DNA from: Solea solea
Lineage: Eukaryota > Chordata > Actinopteri > Pleuronectiformes > Soleidae
Direction of reading: 5' to 3'
DNA length: 64,000 nucleotides
Assembly (NCBI RefSeq): GCF_958295425.1
Contig: NC_081134.1
Coordinates: forward strand, 8,492,054-8,556,053
Of the stretch, positions 23,652-34,978 are shown piece after piece. The position numbers and the translations under genes were made by a program. How positions within the stretch are numbered: position 1 is the stretch's first letter; every line of letters begins with the position of its first letter. Under the pieces are notes generated by a model. That model was not told the origin of the DNA. It saw only the letters and a list, made by a program, of their open reading frames with translations, and made no database searches.

Positions 23652-24560
23652 ATTTCGCAGGTTATTGAGACTCTCCTCCATTACCTACTGATCCCCTCCC
23701 TTATATTTAATCCAAGGGGCTTTTCTCTTTACATTGTCTGGCACTGAAATGGCAACTGTCCACCGTGCATGTATTCACCAGTTCCACTTTTTTTTTCTAC
23801 CCCTCCTCCTAACACCAGACCCTCAGGTGTATGACTTGATACGTTTCACCCTCCTCCTAAATTCCCTTTTGTATCTCTACAGTCTAAATATAATCAACAC
23901 TCAAATTTGTCCTTTTCATTTCATGGTGGATTTCGTCCCCCCTCATTTCATACTTTATGTAAAATATGTCGTATTTATAAATGTTGCACAATGCTTTTGA
24001 CACCAAGTCAGGTACTGAAAAGCTGCTTTATGAACAGATTCGAGTGTCAAGAAAACGTTCTGCGGAGGTCCCACTTGTGTTTTCAGGAACAGTGTGCTTA
24101 AACTGACTGGTTTATAAAGACCTGTGCTTCTGACCAAGATGGACAATGGAAAGTTTGTGGATATTATTCATCCACTCCTTTTGATTTTCTGCTTTTATTA
24201 CTTGTTCTCTTTTCAGAAAAGGCATTTAAAGCCCAACACACATACACTCTTCCATAGAAAGTAGATGACCTGGAGTGCTGCTGTCGATCTTAGTTTTGCA
24301 AGTGGGCTTTCTTTATTCTTTTTTATAAGTCATTGGGGGAAATGTACAGACCACATAGCCACTTTGGGTCATGCGTACTGTACGTTCATTATGTTACAAT
24401 GTAGATATCTATTTTTTATAAAGTGCTTATTTTCAACCTCACACAATATATGCATCAAGCTCTACCAATGTTTTAGAAATTGACTGTAGCCTATTACACA
24501 CTGTTCTTAGTTCTGTTTTGCTTACTATGCTAATTTAAATAAAAAAAAAACTTTTACTTA
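23652..24560 (+). other. wls: wls 3'UTR with poly(A) signal
   Basis: AT-rich non-coding DNA. AATAAA at 24538-24543 is followed at 24569-24576 by a GT-rich element (TGTGTTGT), as expected for a cleavage site near 24555-24560. The transcript end is inferred. Confidence 0.65.
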
Positions 24561-25539
24561 AGATCATTTTGTGTTGTCATGTTTTCTCCTGATGACTGAG
24601 TCAAATATTTTACAAATAAGTTATTGGCAATTTATGAGATGTCTCAGTAATGAACACCTTCAAGACTTTTTAAGGACTCTACATAGATGAAGACTTGGCA
24701 GGAAAGTTTGTTTTTGTTTCACTTATTTTAAATATAATGAGATGCGGTCATATACTGTATGGGATGGGAATTCAGTATGACTTATCAGGAACATGAAGTC
24801 CTGTAGGGTGACTGCGCCTCTCTATGGTTAACCTAAGAACAACAACCTAAATCTGGCAAGTTGGACAGAGGTAGCATGTATGTAACAGGAAGTAATATTT
24901 AATGTGAGATATAATTTTTTTTTTTGGCATTTGTAAGGCTTTATGAATAAGTATTCTCTACATTTTACTACATGGTTGGTAGAAGAACTATAATACAAAT
25001 GTAATTTACTGCTTTTTTTCTGTTTAATAGGGACATCTGACAACAACGGTGGAGAAATCTTCTTTGTCAACCTTTCAGGATCTCTACTTTTGTCCCAGCG
25101 TGTTTTCTTTAAGAGTGTGGTAGGTGTCCTTTGCACAACAAACCTGATCTGTATTGAATTAGACTTGAATCAGGCATTGAACATTGTAGCTGGCAATGTG
25201 TGCATTTGAGGATCTGATTATTCATATTATTTGATTTAAGACCATTAAATAATTATTATTACCTTTCCCAATTGTATCTTTAAAGGTCTAATGTGTAATA
25301 ATTAGTGACTGATGGTGGGGTTTTTAGGGTGTAATACTCATTACTGCTCTCTTTCTCAAAAATGTCGGGGAACTTTGGCCTTCTCATACCAGACAGGATG
25401 CCAGTCTTTTTAATTTTGTAAGTTTCTTTTACGAAATGCACACTCCTGCAAGCCCAATATAACTTTCATAAAAGCTACACAAAATACCTCTAAAATGTAC
25501 GAGTGTATTCAATGCCTCAGTTGTCTTATTGTGGAACAT
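24561..25539. other. Intergenic spacer between wls and gng12
   Basis: About 1 kb, AT-rich. The only exon-like signal is 25031-25119, a pyrimidine tract plus TAATAG acceptor and a GTG|GTAGGT donor around an open frame, but its translation is not recognisable. Confidence 0.55.
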
Positions 25540-25600
25540 TTCCGGAAATAGTTTTCGGAAGAAACGTCGTGCTCGACACTGGTGAACATCTGCCTCGCCT
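25540..25600 (+). promoter_or_regulatory. gng12: CpG-rich promoter region, probable gng12 promoter
   Basis: CpG dinucleotides become abundant from about 25540 (TTTCGGAAGAAACGTCGTGC, CTCGCCTCTCGAAG) through about 25990, against a CpG-poor background. This is typical of a vertebrate CpG-island promoter. It lies about 1 kb after the wls poly(A) signal. The exact start site is unknown. Confidence 0.55.
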
Positions 25601-25955
25601 CTCGAAGTGCTTCGGGTTGGTCCGCCCCCCTCCGCTCGACAACACTCGAGTCTTCGCGAAGCGTTCAAGTGGAGGAGGAAAAGGAGAGGAGAGAGAGGGA
25701 GAGTGTTCGCACTGTGGAGGAAGAAAAAGTAAACGAGAGTTCAATATTGTCACCAAACCGTAAGCGGGAAGTGAAAGCGTCGACAGCTCGGCTTGTGTAG
25801 AGCTAGTTCTTCCACACTCTCATGTTGTAAACACTGTGGTTTGGCTGTGACATTGCGACGTGAGCGACAGAGAGCAGAGGGAAAGGTCTCCTCCCAGTTT
25901 GTTGACGGATAGAGTTTGGCTTCAGTGTAAGGAGACACGGCTAGACCCCGGCCAG
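25601..25955 (+). other. gng12: Probable gng12 noncoding exon 1 (5'UTR)
   Basis: A CpG-rich, purine-rich segment (GGAGGAGGAAAAGGAGAGG) ends in a strong donor GGCCAG|GTAAGA at 25955/25956. The gng12 coding sequence begins only one base after an acceptor at 50999, so it needs an upstream noncoding exon, and this is the best candidate on the + strand. The 5' end is approximate. No coding frame is recognised. Confidence 0.55.
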
Positions 25956-26289
25956 GTAAGACTGCCTTGACTGTCACATTAATTACAACAGCCGCGGACA
26001 TGACGAGTTTTTTTCCCCCCTTCTTTATCTAAAGCAACAGTTGGTCTGAGTCTGCTGAGACGTTCACTGTCACTGTCTACACCCGTTTATGCAACTCTTC
26101 TGTGGCTCAACTGTGTCACAAATACGCATCACAAATATGATGAGACGTGTTTTTGTTAGAATGGTGTTCAACAGGTGACAGCTGAGCTGCTAACAGCTGT
26201 CTGTGTGGGCCTTGTGCCCTCATCGCTGCCCTCCAGCCCAACCTACTGTACTGCCTTTGCCACATAATGATTTATTTTTTGTTAAAGCA

Positions 26290-26560
26290 AGTAGAAGAGC
26301 AGAATAGTGATGTGACACTGTACGATATTATTGTGTATAGCGATCCAGAGCTCTCACAATAAATTGATCGTTTTGATTTTGTACCGTAGGTTCAATTATT
26401 AACAGAGATATCACGTGAATTAGGTCTAACTCGCCAACATACAGTCCCAGTGAAGACATGGAGGACAGGAAAAATGTTATCAAGTGGGCGGAGCCTTGTG
26501 TACATCGATAAACTAATATTGACAAGTGATACCAAAACTGTTGCCCTGACACAAATTCAT
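26290..26560 (+). repeat. Interspersed repeat, copy 1
   Basis: Contains GACACTGTACGATATTATTG and TATCACGTGAATTAGGTCTA then CTCGCCAACATACAGTCCC. The same order of motifs recurs at 30115-30385, so this is one transposon family. Family name not assigned. Confidence 0.5.
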
Positions 26561-28982
26561 GTCACTAAAATTACAGAATACATTTTTTACCAAAACATGA
26601 AACTGCGTTTCTTATGTGCCCCTAAAAAGTCACACTGTTGTATTGTTACAGAAACGTGTCTCTAATGATACTAAAAACATTACTTGTTGTGTTACAAGTA
26701 CCTGCTAATATGGACGTGTGTTTTGAGATTGATTAATTTTAAATCATGATGGCCTACGATAACTATATAAATGCAGTCGCCCCCCCATGTGGCAATTAAA
26801 AAATAAATAGATTTTCACCTTTATACAATAATCACGACAATGGAAATGAATCAGTGTCAACGTATTGCAAGCGCTTTTTTTTAAAATCCCAATACTTGCT
26901 AAAACTGCATATTGTCCCATCCCTGTGCTAGTTCCTTGTATGTTCCACGTCCCGTCTGTAATCGTGACATCCCAAGCCTAGAGAAGAATAGCTCTTTTAT
27001 AAATATCTAAACCAGCTACTGCCTTCACATTAGTCCATTATTAAATAGATAAGAGCTTGCAGCGTTGCCTGTGTAGTCCAATGTAGACCAATTGGATTAT
27101 GAAGTCAGAGTGATGGTTGAAGAGGACAGGGAAGTGGCTGAAATGTTTACATGGTGCATCAACAGCGTATTAGTTGATGTCCCCTGACCATTAGGGAGGA
27201 CAGAATACAGACCGGCCATTGATGAGGCCAACTCATTAGTACCCTATTCACTGCCATCAAAGCCTCCTCTCTATACGCCCATCAATGTGAGTGGATCGCA
27301 CCCGCACTGCTCACTAGAAGCTGAGAAGCGCAGCCCTGTCCTCACACTTGTGACACAGGGGTTTTGGACTGAGCAGCTTCACGACTGACACCAGACATTC
27401 AAGTTACACCTGAATTCCGAGGGGAGAGAGGAAGAGACAAAAAAAATCTTTCCCACGAAAGCACCTTTAGATGCTCACTGTGCTCCTGACATGTGTGTTT
27501 TCATCATTGGGTGTCACTAGTTAACGCAGGAAAACGCAGCCTTGTTTTGAAGATGATGCTGACCATTAACAGCTGTCTTATCTACTGCTGTTTGGTCTGC
27601 AATTATGGTTGACTGTTGCAAACACCAGCAACCCTGACTGATGTCAGGAGATTTATTTTGACGTGTAGACCACAGTTACTCAGATTATGCTGATTGAGGT
27701 TGTGGCATTTGACAGATTTTAAACTCTGCCTGCCAGTTTTGATGGCATGGCCTGCATGTGGAGCTCTGTAAGTAAGCCCAGATAGCTGGCAGGACTTTAC
27801 GTGACGTGTAATGCATGTTAATTGATTAGTAACAGGAGGAGGAGCTAGATGGTCAGGAAGGGAAGACTAAATATAAAGAAAACAAGGCTGGACAATATTA
27901 AGAAAACACATGACAACATTACAACATTGTTGCTTGCTTCTGCAAACACTGAGTCTGCAAACAACACAGTTTAATTGTAATTCTTTTTTATATTTTCTGC
28001 TTCTATTAACTATCTGGATTGTTGAAATTAGTACAAATCTAGGAAACAAGTTGAATAAAAATATGTAAACATAATTAAAATCTCTCTCATTGCAGTTGAG
28101 TATGAGAGGTCTGACTTAGGGTAGACTAAATATTGGAAGAAAATAAAATCAATTGTGTTCCTTTATCATAGGTTCTTGACCAAGCAAAACTAGTAGATTT
28201 CAGATTCATTCAGTTCAAGAAGTCTGCATACATTTCTTTGCAATATGTACATTGCATATTTTGATTCCGTAAGCATGATGTTTCAGATATAGTGTGCAGC
28301 CCTTGTAGGAAAATCTCTGGGTAGCTTTAATTTTTCAGGAGGATTGAGTTTAATCTCCTTCCTCTGTCTTTGCCATATGAGTTAAAGTTGTGGAACAATG
28401 GCTGAACTGTTGGGATCATGTGGGAAGTGGCACTTTTAGCTGTAACCAATGCTGCACTGTAACTCAGGCGGCGAACACGCTACCCCGGAGGCGGCATGCA
28501 TCTCCTCAGACACAGAATGCCTCAGACATAGAATGCAGGCCAACTCGACTGGCAGCTCTGCTGGCGAGTTTCTGAGAAACATCCAGTTTTGTTGCAGGAG
28601 GACGACGTGATGACGGCCACTGTCTGAGCCTCTCAGCAGCCAGGAGCCGGTTCCTCATCGTTGTCATCTGTGGATTCCCCCCCTGCGAGTCTTTCAGGGC
28701 AGAGTTTGTTGAAGTAGGAGTTGGGTCTTGTGTGAGCTTGCCACACAGCCTTTTGAGTGATTTCTCTACTTCCTTACTGGACTGAGGGATTCACATATTT
28801 TCTCAGACATGTTACACATACAGACACAGGGACTAAGTATATGTTTCTAAAAGTGCTTGTTGGTAACTACAGGGTTTCAGCTACTCTAAGAGAACACTCT
28901 CACTCTTCTTCTTCTTAGTTCTGCCTTATAATAATGCAACTACTTGTTCATAGAAACACTGACACGTCTGTCATTAAGGACT

Positions 28983-29090
28983 TCAACTAACAATTATTTC
29001 CATTCTTGATTAATTTGTCAATCTGTTATTTTCTAATTCCAGCAATTAGCTGTTTGGTTCATGGAATGCCAGAAAATTGTGAAAAAATTA
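28983..29090 (+). repeat. Fish interspersed repeat, 5' fragment
   Basis: The sequence CAACTAACAATTATTTCCAT followed by GATTAATTTGTCAATCTG and TGCCAGAAAATTGTGAAAA matches the start of a family abundant in fish genomes. Longer relatives lie at 30455-30840 and, inverted, at 32360-32550. Confidence 0.55.
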
Positions 29091-29477
29091 CACACACAAA
29101 AAAGTAAAAAACAGTGCTTGCAAAGATATAAACCATAGACTGTGGTTTTGTTTTTGTTTTTTTTATAAAAAAGCACTCTGGAAGACTTAATTAACGACCA
29201 ATATATTGCTGTAGCTCTACTGTTACGCAATGAGCTACATATTTTTTATCGGTTTACGTTTGCAGAAATTACCAGTGGATTAACCAATCAGTTGATCAAT
29301 AAAAGAAACATGGGTTGGTTTCATTTACTCTTTTTTCTAAATTGTACCAGTGAGAATTAAAAGCTTTTGCTTTTATTATTCCTTTTAAGTAATTTATAGT
29401 ATTTAGACTGCAGGATGGATAAAACAGGCTATATAGGCTGAGAAAGTTTAACATTAAAACATGCATGACAATAAAAT

Positions 29478-29540
29478 ATGTATATATATATATACATATA
29501 TATACACATATATACATATATATGTATATATATATATATG
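29478..29540. repeat. AT-rich TATA/CATA microsatellite
   Basis: Alternating TA with ACA interruptions over about 63 bp. It is directly followed by the 12-bp hairpin at 29545-29577. Confidence 0.85.
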
Positions 29541-29544
29541 TTTA

Positions 29545-29577
29545 GGAAAGCCTAAAATTGATATGTTTAGGCTTTCC
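29545..29577. repeat. Perfect 12-bp inverted repeat (hairpin)
   Basis: GGAAAGCCTAAA at 29545-29556 and its reverse complement TTTAGGCTTTCC at 29566-29577, with a 9-nt loop. It abuts an AT microsatellite. Function unknown. Confidence 0.8.
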
Positions 29578-30114
29578 GGCTATTTTATTTTTCAGTCACT
29601 TTAGACTCCTAACATCTGACAATTCATGAGATTAAGAGTGTAAATCTTCATAAAATAGAATAAAAGTGTAGAATACACATGAATATAAACACAGTGAGAA
29701 GTTTAAGATGGTTTGTGAAGTGTTCTCTTCAGAATAATGGCACTCGTAGTATGTTCCACACCTACAGAAATTATGTTAAATCTTTCAAATCTTGATAACT
29801 GAGTAAGATTTGATCCTAGTTTTAGTTATTGTACATAATGAGTTAAACTGTATGTACTTTCGTAAGGGAAAAATTATAAATATTGCTCATAACTTGGCTT
29901 TAACACTTAAATACTGCCATTTGCAATACAAGACAAGTCAGTCTTGAGTTCAATATTGACTGTGTAATTGGTTTAAGAAGTAAAGAGCATTACCACATGA
30001 TGACAACATGAGAATATAAACTATTCTCTATGTTCGAAGGCAAGGATGATAATGCGATTAAGTGTTTCCAACATGTACAGGGTTGTTATTAGGTACTGTA
30101 TGTGTCCTGTGTCC

Positions 30115-30385
30115 CTGATGCATTTAGTCATGGGACAGTATAAGATATTATCGCTTATCGGGATTAAAAGCATTTACAATAAGTTAATAGTGGTGAATTT
30201 TTATTATCTTTTTAATTGTGAATGAAGAAAAACATTAATATTTCACGTGAAAATCCTAACTCACCAGCATACAATGCTGAAAATTATAACACATTTTTTC
30301 AGTCTTTGCAATAATATCGTTAATGGCATTTATTTTGGTCAGGATAATCGTAACGTAAACTTCTAAAATTGTCCCATGTCTAGAT
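30115..30385 (+). repeat. Interspersed repeat, copy 2
   Basis: Contains GGACAGTATAAGATATTATC and TTTCACGTGAAAATCCTAAC then TCACCAGCATACAATGC, matching copy 1 near 26290-26560 in order. It ends near AAATTGTCCCATGTCTAG. Confidence 0.5.
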
Positions 30386-30454
30386 GCATTAAAATCAAAA
30401 AGGAACACACATGAGGCAGCTGACTGGTGAGGTGTCAGAGCAGACATCATATTC

Positions 30455-30840
30455 AACTAACTAAGAAAATGCTGATCAGCGTTTCTCAGACCTGGAAAGG
30501 ATGATGTTCTCAAATGTCTCGTCTTGTTGTTTTGTCCGAAAACCAAACATGATCCAGTTTTTAATGATTTCTTTGTTATATGGAGCAGCAAAGAAACCAG
30601 TAAATATTCACATTTAAGAAGCTGAAAAATCAGAAAACTTCCAAAAACAGACCGATTAATCGATTATCAAATTAGTTGACGATTCATTTAGTAATCGATG
30701 ACTAAATGAATCGTCAACTAATTTGATAATCAATTAATCGGTCTGTTTTTGGAAGTTTTCTGATTTTTCAGCTTCTTAAAAAGAAAGAAAGAAGAGGAAT
30801 CAATTAATAATAGATTAATCGAGTAATTGTTTCAACCCTA
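30455..30840 (+). repeat. Fish interspersed repeat with an inverted duplication of its 3' part
   Basis: The body (CAGCGTTTCTCAGACC, CAAATGTCTCGTCTTG, GAGCAGCAAAGAAACCAG, ATTCACATTTAAGAAGCTG) follows a common fish family. Its 3' part is then repeated in reverse complement (see 30613-30780). The element ends ATTAATCGAGTAATTGTTTC then AACCCTA, a typical end for this family. Confidence 0.65.
30613..30780. repeat. Near-perfect 80-bp inverted repeat with 8-nt loop
   Basis: Left arm 30613-30692 and right arm 30701-30780 are reverse complements with one mismatch seen (GATTAATCG against GATTAATTG). The loop is AATCGATG. Single strands or transcripts across it would form a long hairpin. Confidence 0.9.
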
Positions 30841-32359
30841 ATGCCAATGCCTCATTTTGATCCGCTGTGGCTCTCTTCCCAGGTTTCTTTGACACACGCA
30901 CACATTCGTACAGATACTACTGTTCAAAACACACGTATTGTGTCATAATATAGTAAATAGTAATGTTTCTCCATGTCTTGTTTGCACAAGATAAAAAAAA
31001 TAGTTTTTTTTTGGTGTCCCTGAGTTTTGGTTTGTTCTGTCGCTGGGGATTTTTCTTTCTTTTGTGTGTGTGTGTGTGTATACTTCACAGGGTTTTTTTG
31101 TGATGGTCAGAGGCAAAATGAACAGATGGAATTCAGTTTCCCATACATTGACCGGCACAAATTGATTACTATCTTTTTTTTGCATTGTTTCAAATTGCTC
31201 AATCGTTCAACTACTCACATGCAAGAACAGAAACTCCACAGCATTTGTATTTCCTGTCTGTTCATAAATAATATTTCCGCACCTCAGAGAAATTCAAAGA
31301 TGTACTGTAGCCCTAAAGGTTTTGCCCCACTTAGTGTTTGTGGTGTGTGTGTTTGTGTGTGTTGTGAACTGTGTGTGTATAGTAGTCACAAGGCCGAGGC
31401 TGCAGTGGGTGGTTTGCATGAATTCCACCCTGCCCAGCAGCAGATGTACTGAGAGGAGTGGTGGTGGTGACTTTGCGGATACCCAGTCACACCCATCTGT
31501 TGGTTTGGCAGCAGAATAACTTGCTTTCATGTAATAGGATGGACTGGATGCTTTTTTTTTGTCTCAAACTAAGTCAACTCAGTAGTAACACGTCTACTTT
31601 TATTTTTTTCGTCTCCATATTAGTTACAGAGAATTTGAATGTTTCACAGTCAGGAAGTTTTAAGGCGCTGTCACTGCTTGTGTGCTAATCAGATTGACAT
31701 CGACATCTGATGTACACGTTTGCCTTACTAAACAGGAAGTGTTGTCATAGCAACCCTCTCAAATAACTTAGATCGGTATTGCAGCAGACCTGATTTCCTC
31801 TCCTTGCTTTACACATGTGATGCTTGTTTGATTCCAAGTTATTAGGATGTCACTGCTGTTTTTTTTTGCTGACTGTGGCTCTTTGGTATCTTGAGGAAAC
31901 ACACGTCACAGACAGGACAAACTAGACATGAGACAACCTGTATTCAGTGGGCAGAGTGGAAGAGAGAGAGACAGAATGCAAATCCACTCAAACATGGGGT
32001 GTCCAAAATTCAATCTCCATTGTTGTTATTGTTGTCAATTTATATTTCTGAATAACCATTACCATCATTAATGAGGTTTCTTTTTTCATTATTTAAACAA
32101 TTGTTTTAGTTTCTTCATTCTTCTTCAGAATGAACAAGACATGGACTCATTTCACAAAACTGAAGAACAATACAGTAACAGCCTTGAAACCTTCCCTAGT
32201 AATTTGGGAATGAGTCGACTCAGTGACGCCATTTTGAGTGTGTCTCATTTTTGTGGTTTTAGCTGCTGAATTTCCTCTTGGTTTTAGGTTGATGTCGTTA
32301 GTTTCTCAATTGTAGATGAATACAAAACGATGCATGAGTATTAAAGCTGTTGTTTATCG

Positions 32360-32550
32360 GGGCTGCAATACTTAATTGATCAGTTATGAATAATTTACTC
32401 GTTGGCAACTATTTTGAGAATGAATTGAGCAGTTTGAGTTTAATAAAATCGAAACAAGTTCTTTGATTTCAGCTTCTTAAATGTGAAGCATGTTCTGGTT
32501 TCTTTGCTCCTTTGTAACAATTAACTGGGTATCTCTAGTTTATGGACATC
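32360..32550 (-). repeat. Fish interspersed repeat, inverted copy
   Basis: On the + strand it reads GGGGCTGCAATACTTAATTG, GGCAACTATTTTGAGAATGA, CAGCTTCTTAAATGTGAAGC, TGGTTTCTTTGCTCCTTTGT. This is the reverse complement of the family seen at 30455-30692. Confidence 0.6.
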
Positions 32551-32959
32551 ACCATAAGTTGTGCATATATAAGCAGAAGCAGGAGAATGTTTTTTTGTTC
32601 AGGTTTGTTTCAGCCTCTGTTACTTGACTGCTCAGACTCAGCTTCCATTGCACAGAGAAGGAAACAGATAAGATAGGTTTGTTTAGAGTGTAAACTTAGT
32701 TCAAGGTTGAAGCTCCTCATAGACACTGATCTGGGGTTGGATTCACAAATGTCCCTCACACTGGTAACATGGTTAGTTCTTAAGCTGCTTGTCAATATTC
32801 ATGCACAACTAAATGTTGATAAATCAACCGGATTCTCTCTCTCTCTGAATTTTGTTTCACCGTATGAATCATTGAACATTCAGAGGTCTACTGTATCTAA
32901 TTAGGAATTACACTCTTATTAAATTTTTTTCATGTTTTATGTATCAAGTGATGTGATGC

Positions 32960-33150
32960 CTAAATGGGTCATACAGCTAGCAGCATTATAGCCTCACAGC
33001 AAGGAGGTCACTGGTTTGAATCCTGACTCGACAAAGGGCCTTTCTGTGTTCTCCCCGTGTTTTTGTGGCTTCTCTTTTGCCCTATGTCCGCTGGGATTGG
33101 CTCCAGCAACCCATGACCCTCATGTGAAGGATAAAGTGTTAAAAAACAAG
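32960..33150 (+). repeat. Fish interspersed repeat with tRNA-like B-box motif
   Basis: GGTTTGAATCCTGACTCGAC, GGGCCTTTCTGTGTTCTCCC and GCTGGGATTGGCTCCAGC are parts of a very common teleost repeat. A copy of its other half lies in wls intron 11 (about 22715-22910) and a short 3' piece at 35610-35680. The GGTTTGAATCC string resembles a pol III B box but no full tRNA can be folded. Confidence 0.6.
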
Positions 33151-34954
33151 TGAATGATGCCTAAATAAAGAAATGTTAGCCCATATTTTTAAAAATAAGT
33201 CAAAAAAATCTGAATTCAGATGATTATTTTTGTTCTGATCAATTAAAATTATTATTTTTCACCATTTGCTAAATAGTTGATTAATTAAATAATTGATTCA
33301 TTAAATTGTTACAGAAATGTAAACACTTTTTTAATATCATTAATTGTTTTGTATTTTATCAGGCTAAAATCCAATAAATCTACAAAATGCTTTTTCACTG
33401 GAGACATTTCGGACTTGTTCATTTGCCATAATCTTAACAAACAATTTTGTGTTGATAATAGTTTGATGAATAAAATATTAATTTAATTAAAAATGATTGT
33501 CCTTTTTGGCCCTATTTAAGATTATATCATTGACAAACTGCGATTGTATGTGTATATTGAAGCACATACTCGCATTGTATTTCAAAATAATTTTGTTTGT
33601 CAAAATCTTGAGTGCAACGTACAGTATGTTTCAGAACACACTGAGGCAAAAGGACGGAGAGTACAGGTTATTTATAGATGAAGCGGTTACGTAGAAAGTC
33701 TATTTTCGGGCCCATTGTGAACGTCAAACTGCCACACGCAGAGACGTGTCTGTCATCCACCTGCTGTTCTACTTGACTCTGTGATGGAGGACACAGGAGA
33801 GGGAACATGCTGGAAAGCAATGTCTCTCCTTTGACCTGCAGGGATTACATATCATTAGAAATGATTATTGCCAACTTCTTGAAACAAACAAACAAAATCC
33901 ACAAATAGAAACATGATAATGAAAAAACTTGTGATCCGTGTGCTGTGTGTGAGGAATCCTCCTGCTATTTACATACAGTATTTTGCAGCAGTGCAAAGGT
34001 TATGAACAGTAATGAACATCAACTTGTAATAACTCCTTGAATTTCCATAGGGACAAGAAAACTAACAACATAAAATGTAAGATGTAAAGCAAGGAAAACT
34101 TAAAGTGACTGGTGGTAAAATGCTCATTCTAAAATGCTTACTGGACAGAGATTGCACATCAGAAACTGGGGTAAAAACTGATTAAGTGGCCATGTTTTAA
34201 ATAATTGACATGTGCCTCATTACTTATTACGGCAGTGTATTACTGCCACTCCTGCCAAAAAAAGTGATGAAAAATGCAGATTGGAGTCAAGTGTGAAGCA
34301 ATTTTTATGTCTCATTTGTTATTATTCACATGGTGTATTGTATTAGATGGGAGGAAAATAGAAAATCAGCCAAACATATTGACAAAACAAACATACTAAC
34401 TAACCAAAAAACGGCGTAATAGAAAAATGTAATATTAGTCTAATTAGGAGTCAACTCTAAAAACAATGCACTACTGTGAGTGTTCTGTGAACAAATATCC
34501 ACAGAGCCACAGGTTCTTCTTTCTTCCACTTGGTGGTGCACTCTGCTTTAGAACTGTGTGCCTGCCACAGAGATGAATTCATGTCCAAGGTTTATTATTG
34601 TGCTAACTCTTATGAAATCAGCTCTAAGGTTTTTAATCTAAGTCACAGTGTTTATATTGCCCCATATGATGCCAAGTTTGCAATGCAGCCTTTTTACTTA
34701 ATCATAATGACAATACAGGCTACTTACTACTACTACTTTGTCTTGTATCGAATCTCTCACGCTCATGTGTGTGCCATCTGTCACTCTGGTACTGCCAGGT
34801 GGTCCCAACACCACATAAGCTTTAATTAAACATGTCTGTTAAACTTTAAATCTTCTGTTAACTCTGATGAGACAGAATTTGTAAAGTACAGTCTGTTTCA
34901 CCTGTGATGTGAGTCAGTTTTTCGGTTGTCTCGCCAGGCAGCTCAGATAACGTC

Positions 34955-34978
34955 TCTGTGTGTGTGTGTGTGTGTGTG
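34955..34978. repeat. (TG)n microsatellite
   Basis: Uninterrupted TG dinucleotides of about 24 bp in gng12 intron 1. Confidence 0.9.

Noticed and set aside
25031..25119. Exon-like segment between wls and gng12
   Set aside because: Good splice-like ends and an open frame, but the translation matches no part of wls or gng12 and no neighbour exon continues it.
23652..25500. Alternative last exon of wls like the human long-tail isoform
   Set aside because: I looked for a segment encoding the alternative human tail and saw none.
31027..31452. 141-codon open frame
   Set aside because: Microsatellite-derived CVCVCV stretches and no protein similarity recognised.
32960..33150. tRNA gene
   Set aside because: Only a B-box-like GGTTTGAATCC is present; no acceptor stem or anticodon arm could be folded, and the surroundings are a known repeat type.
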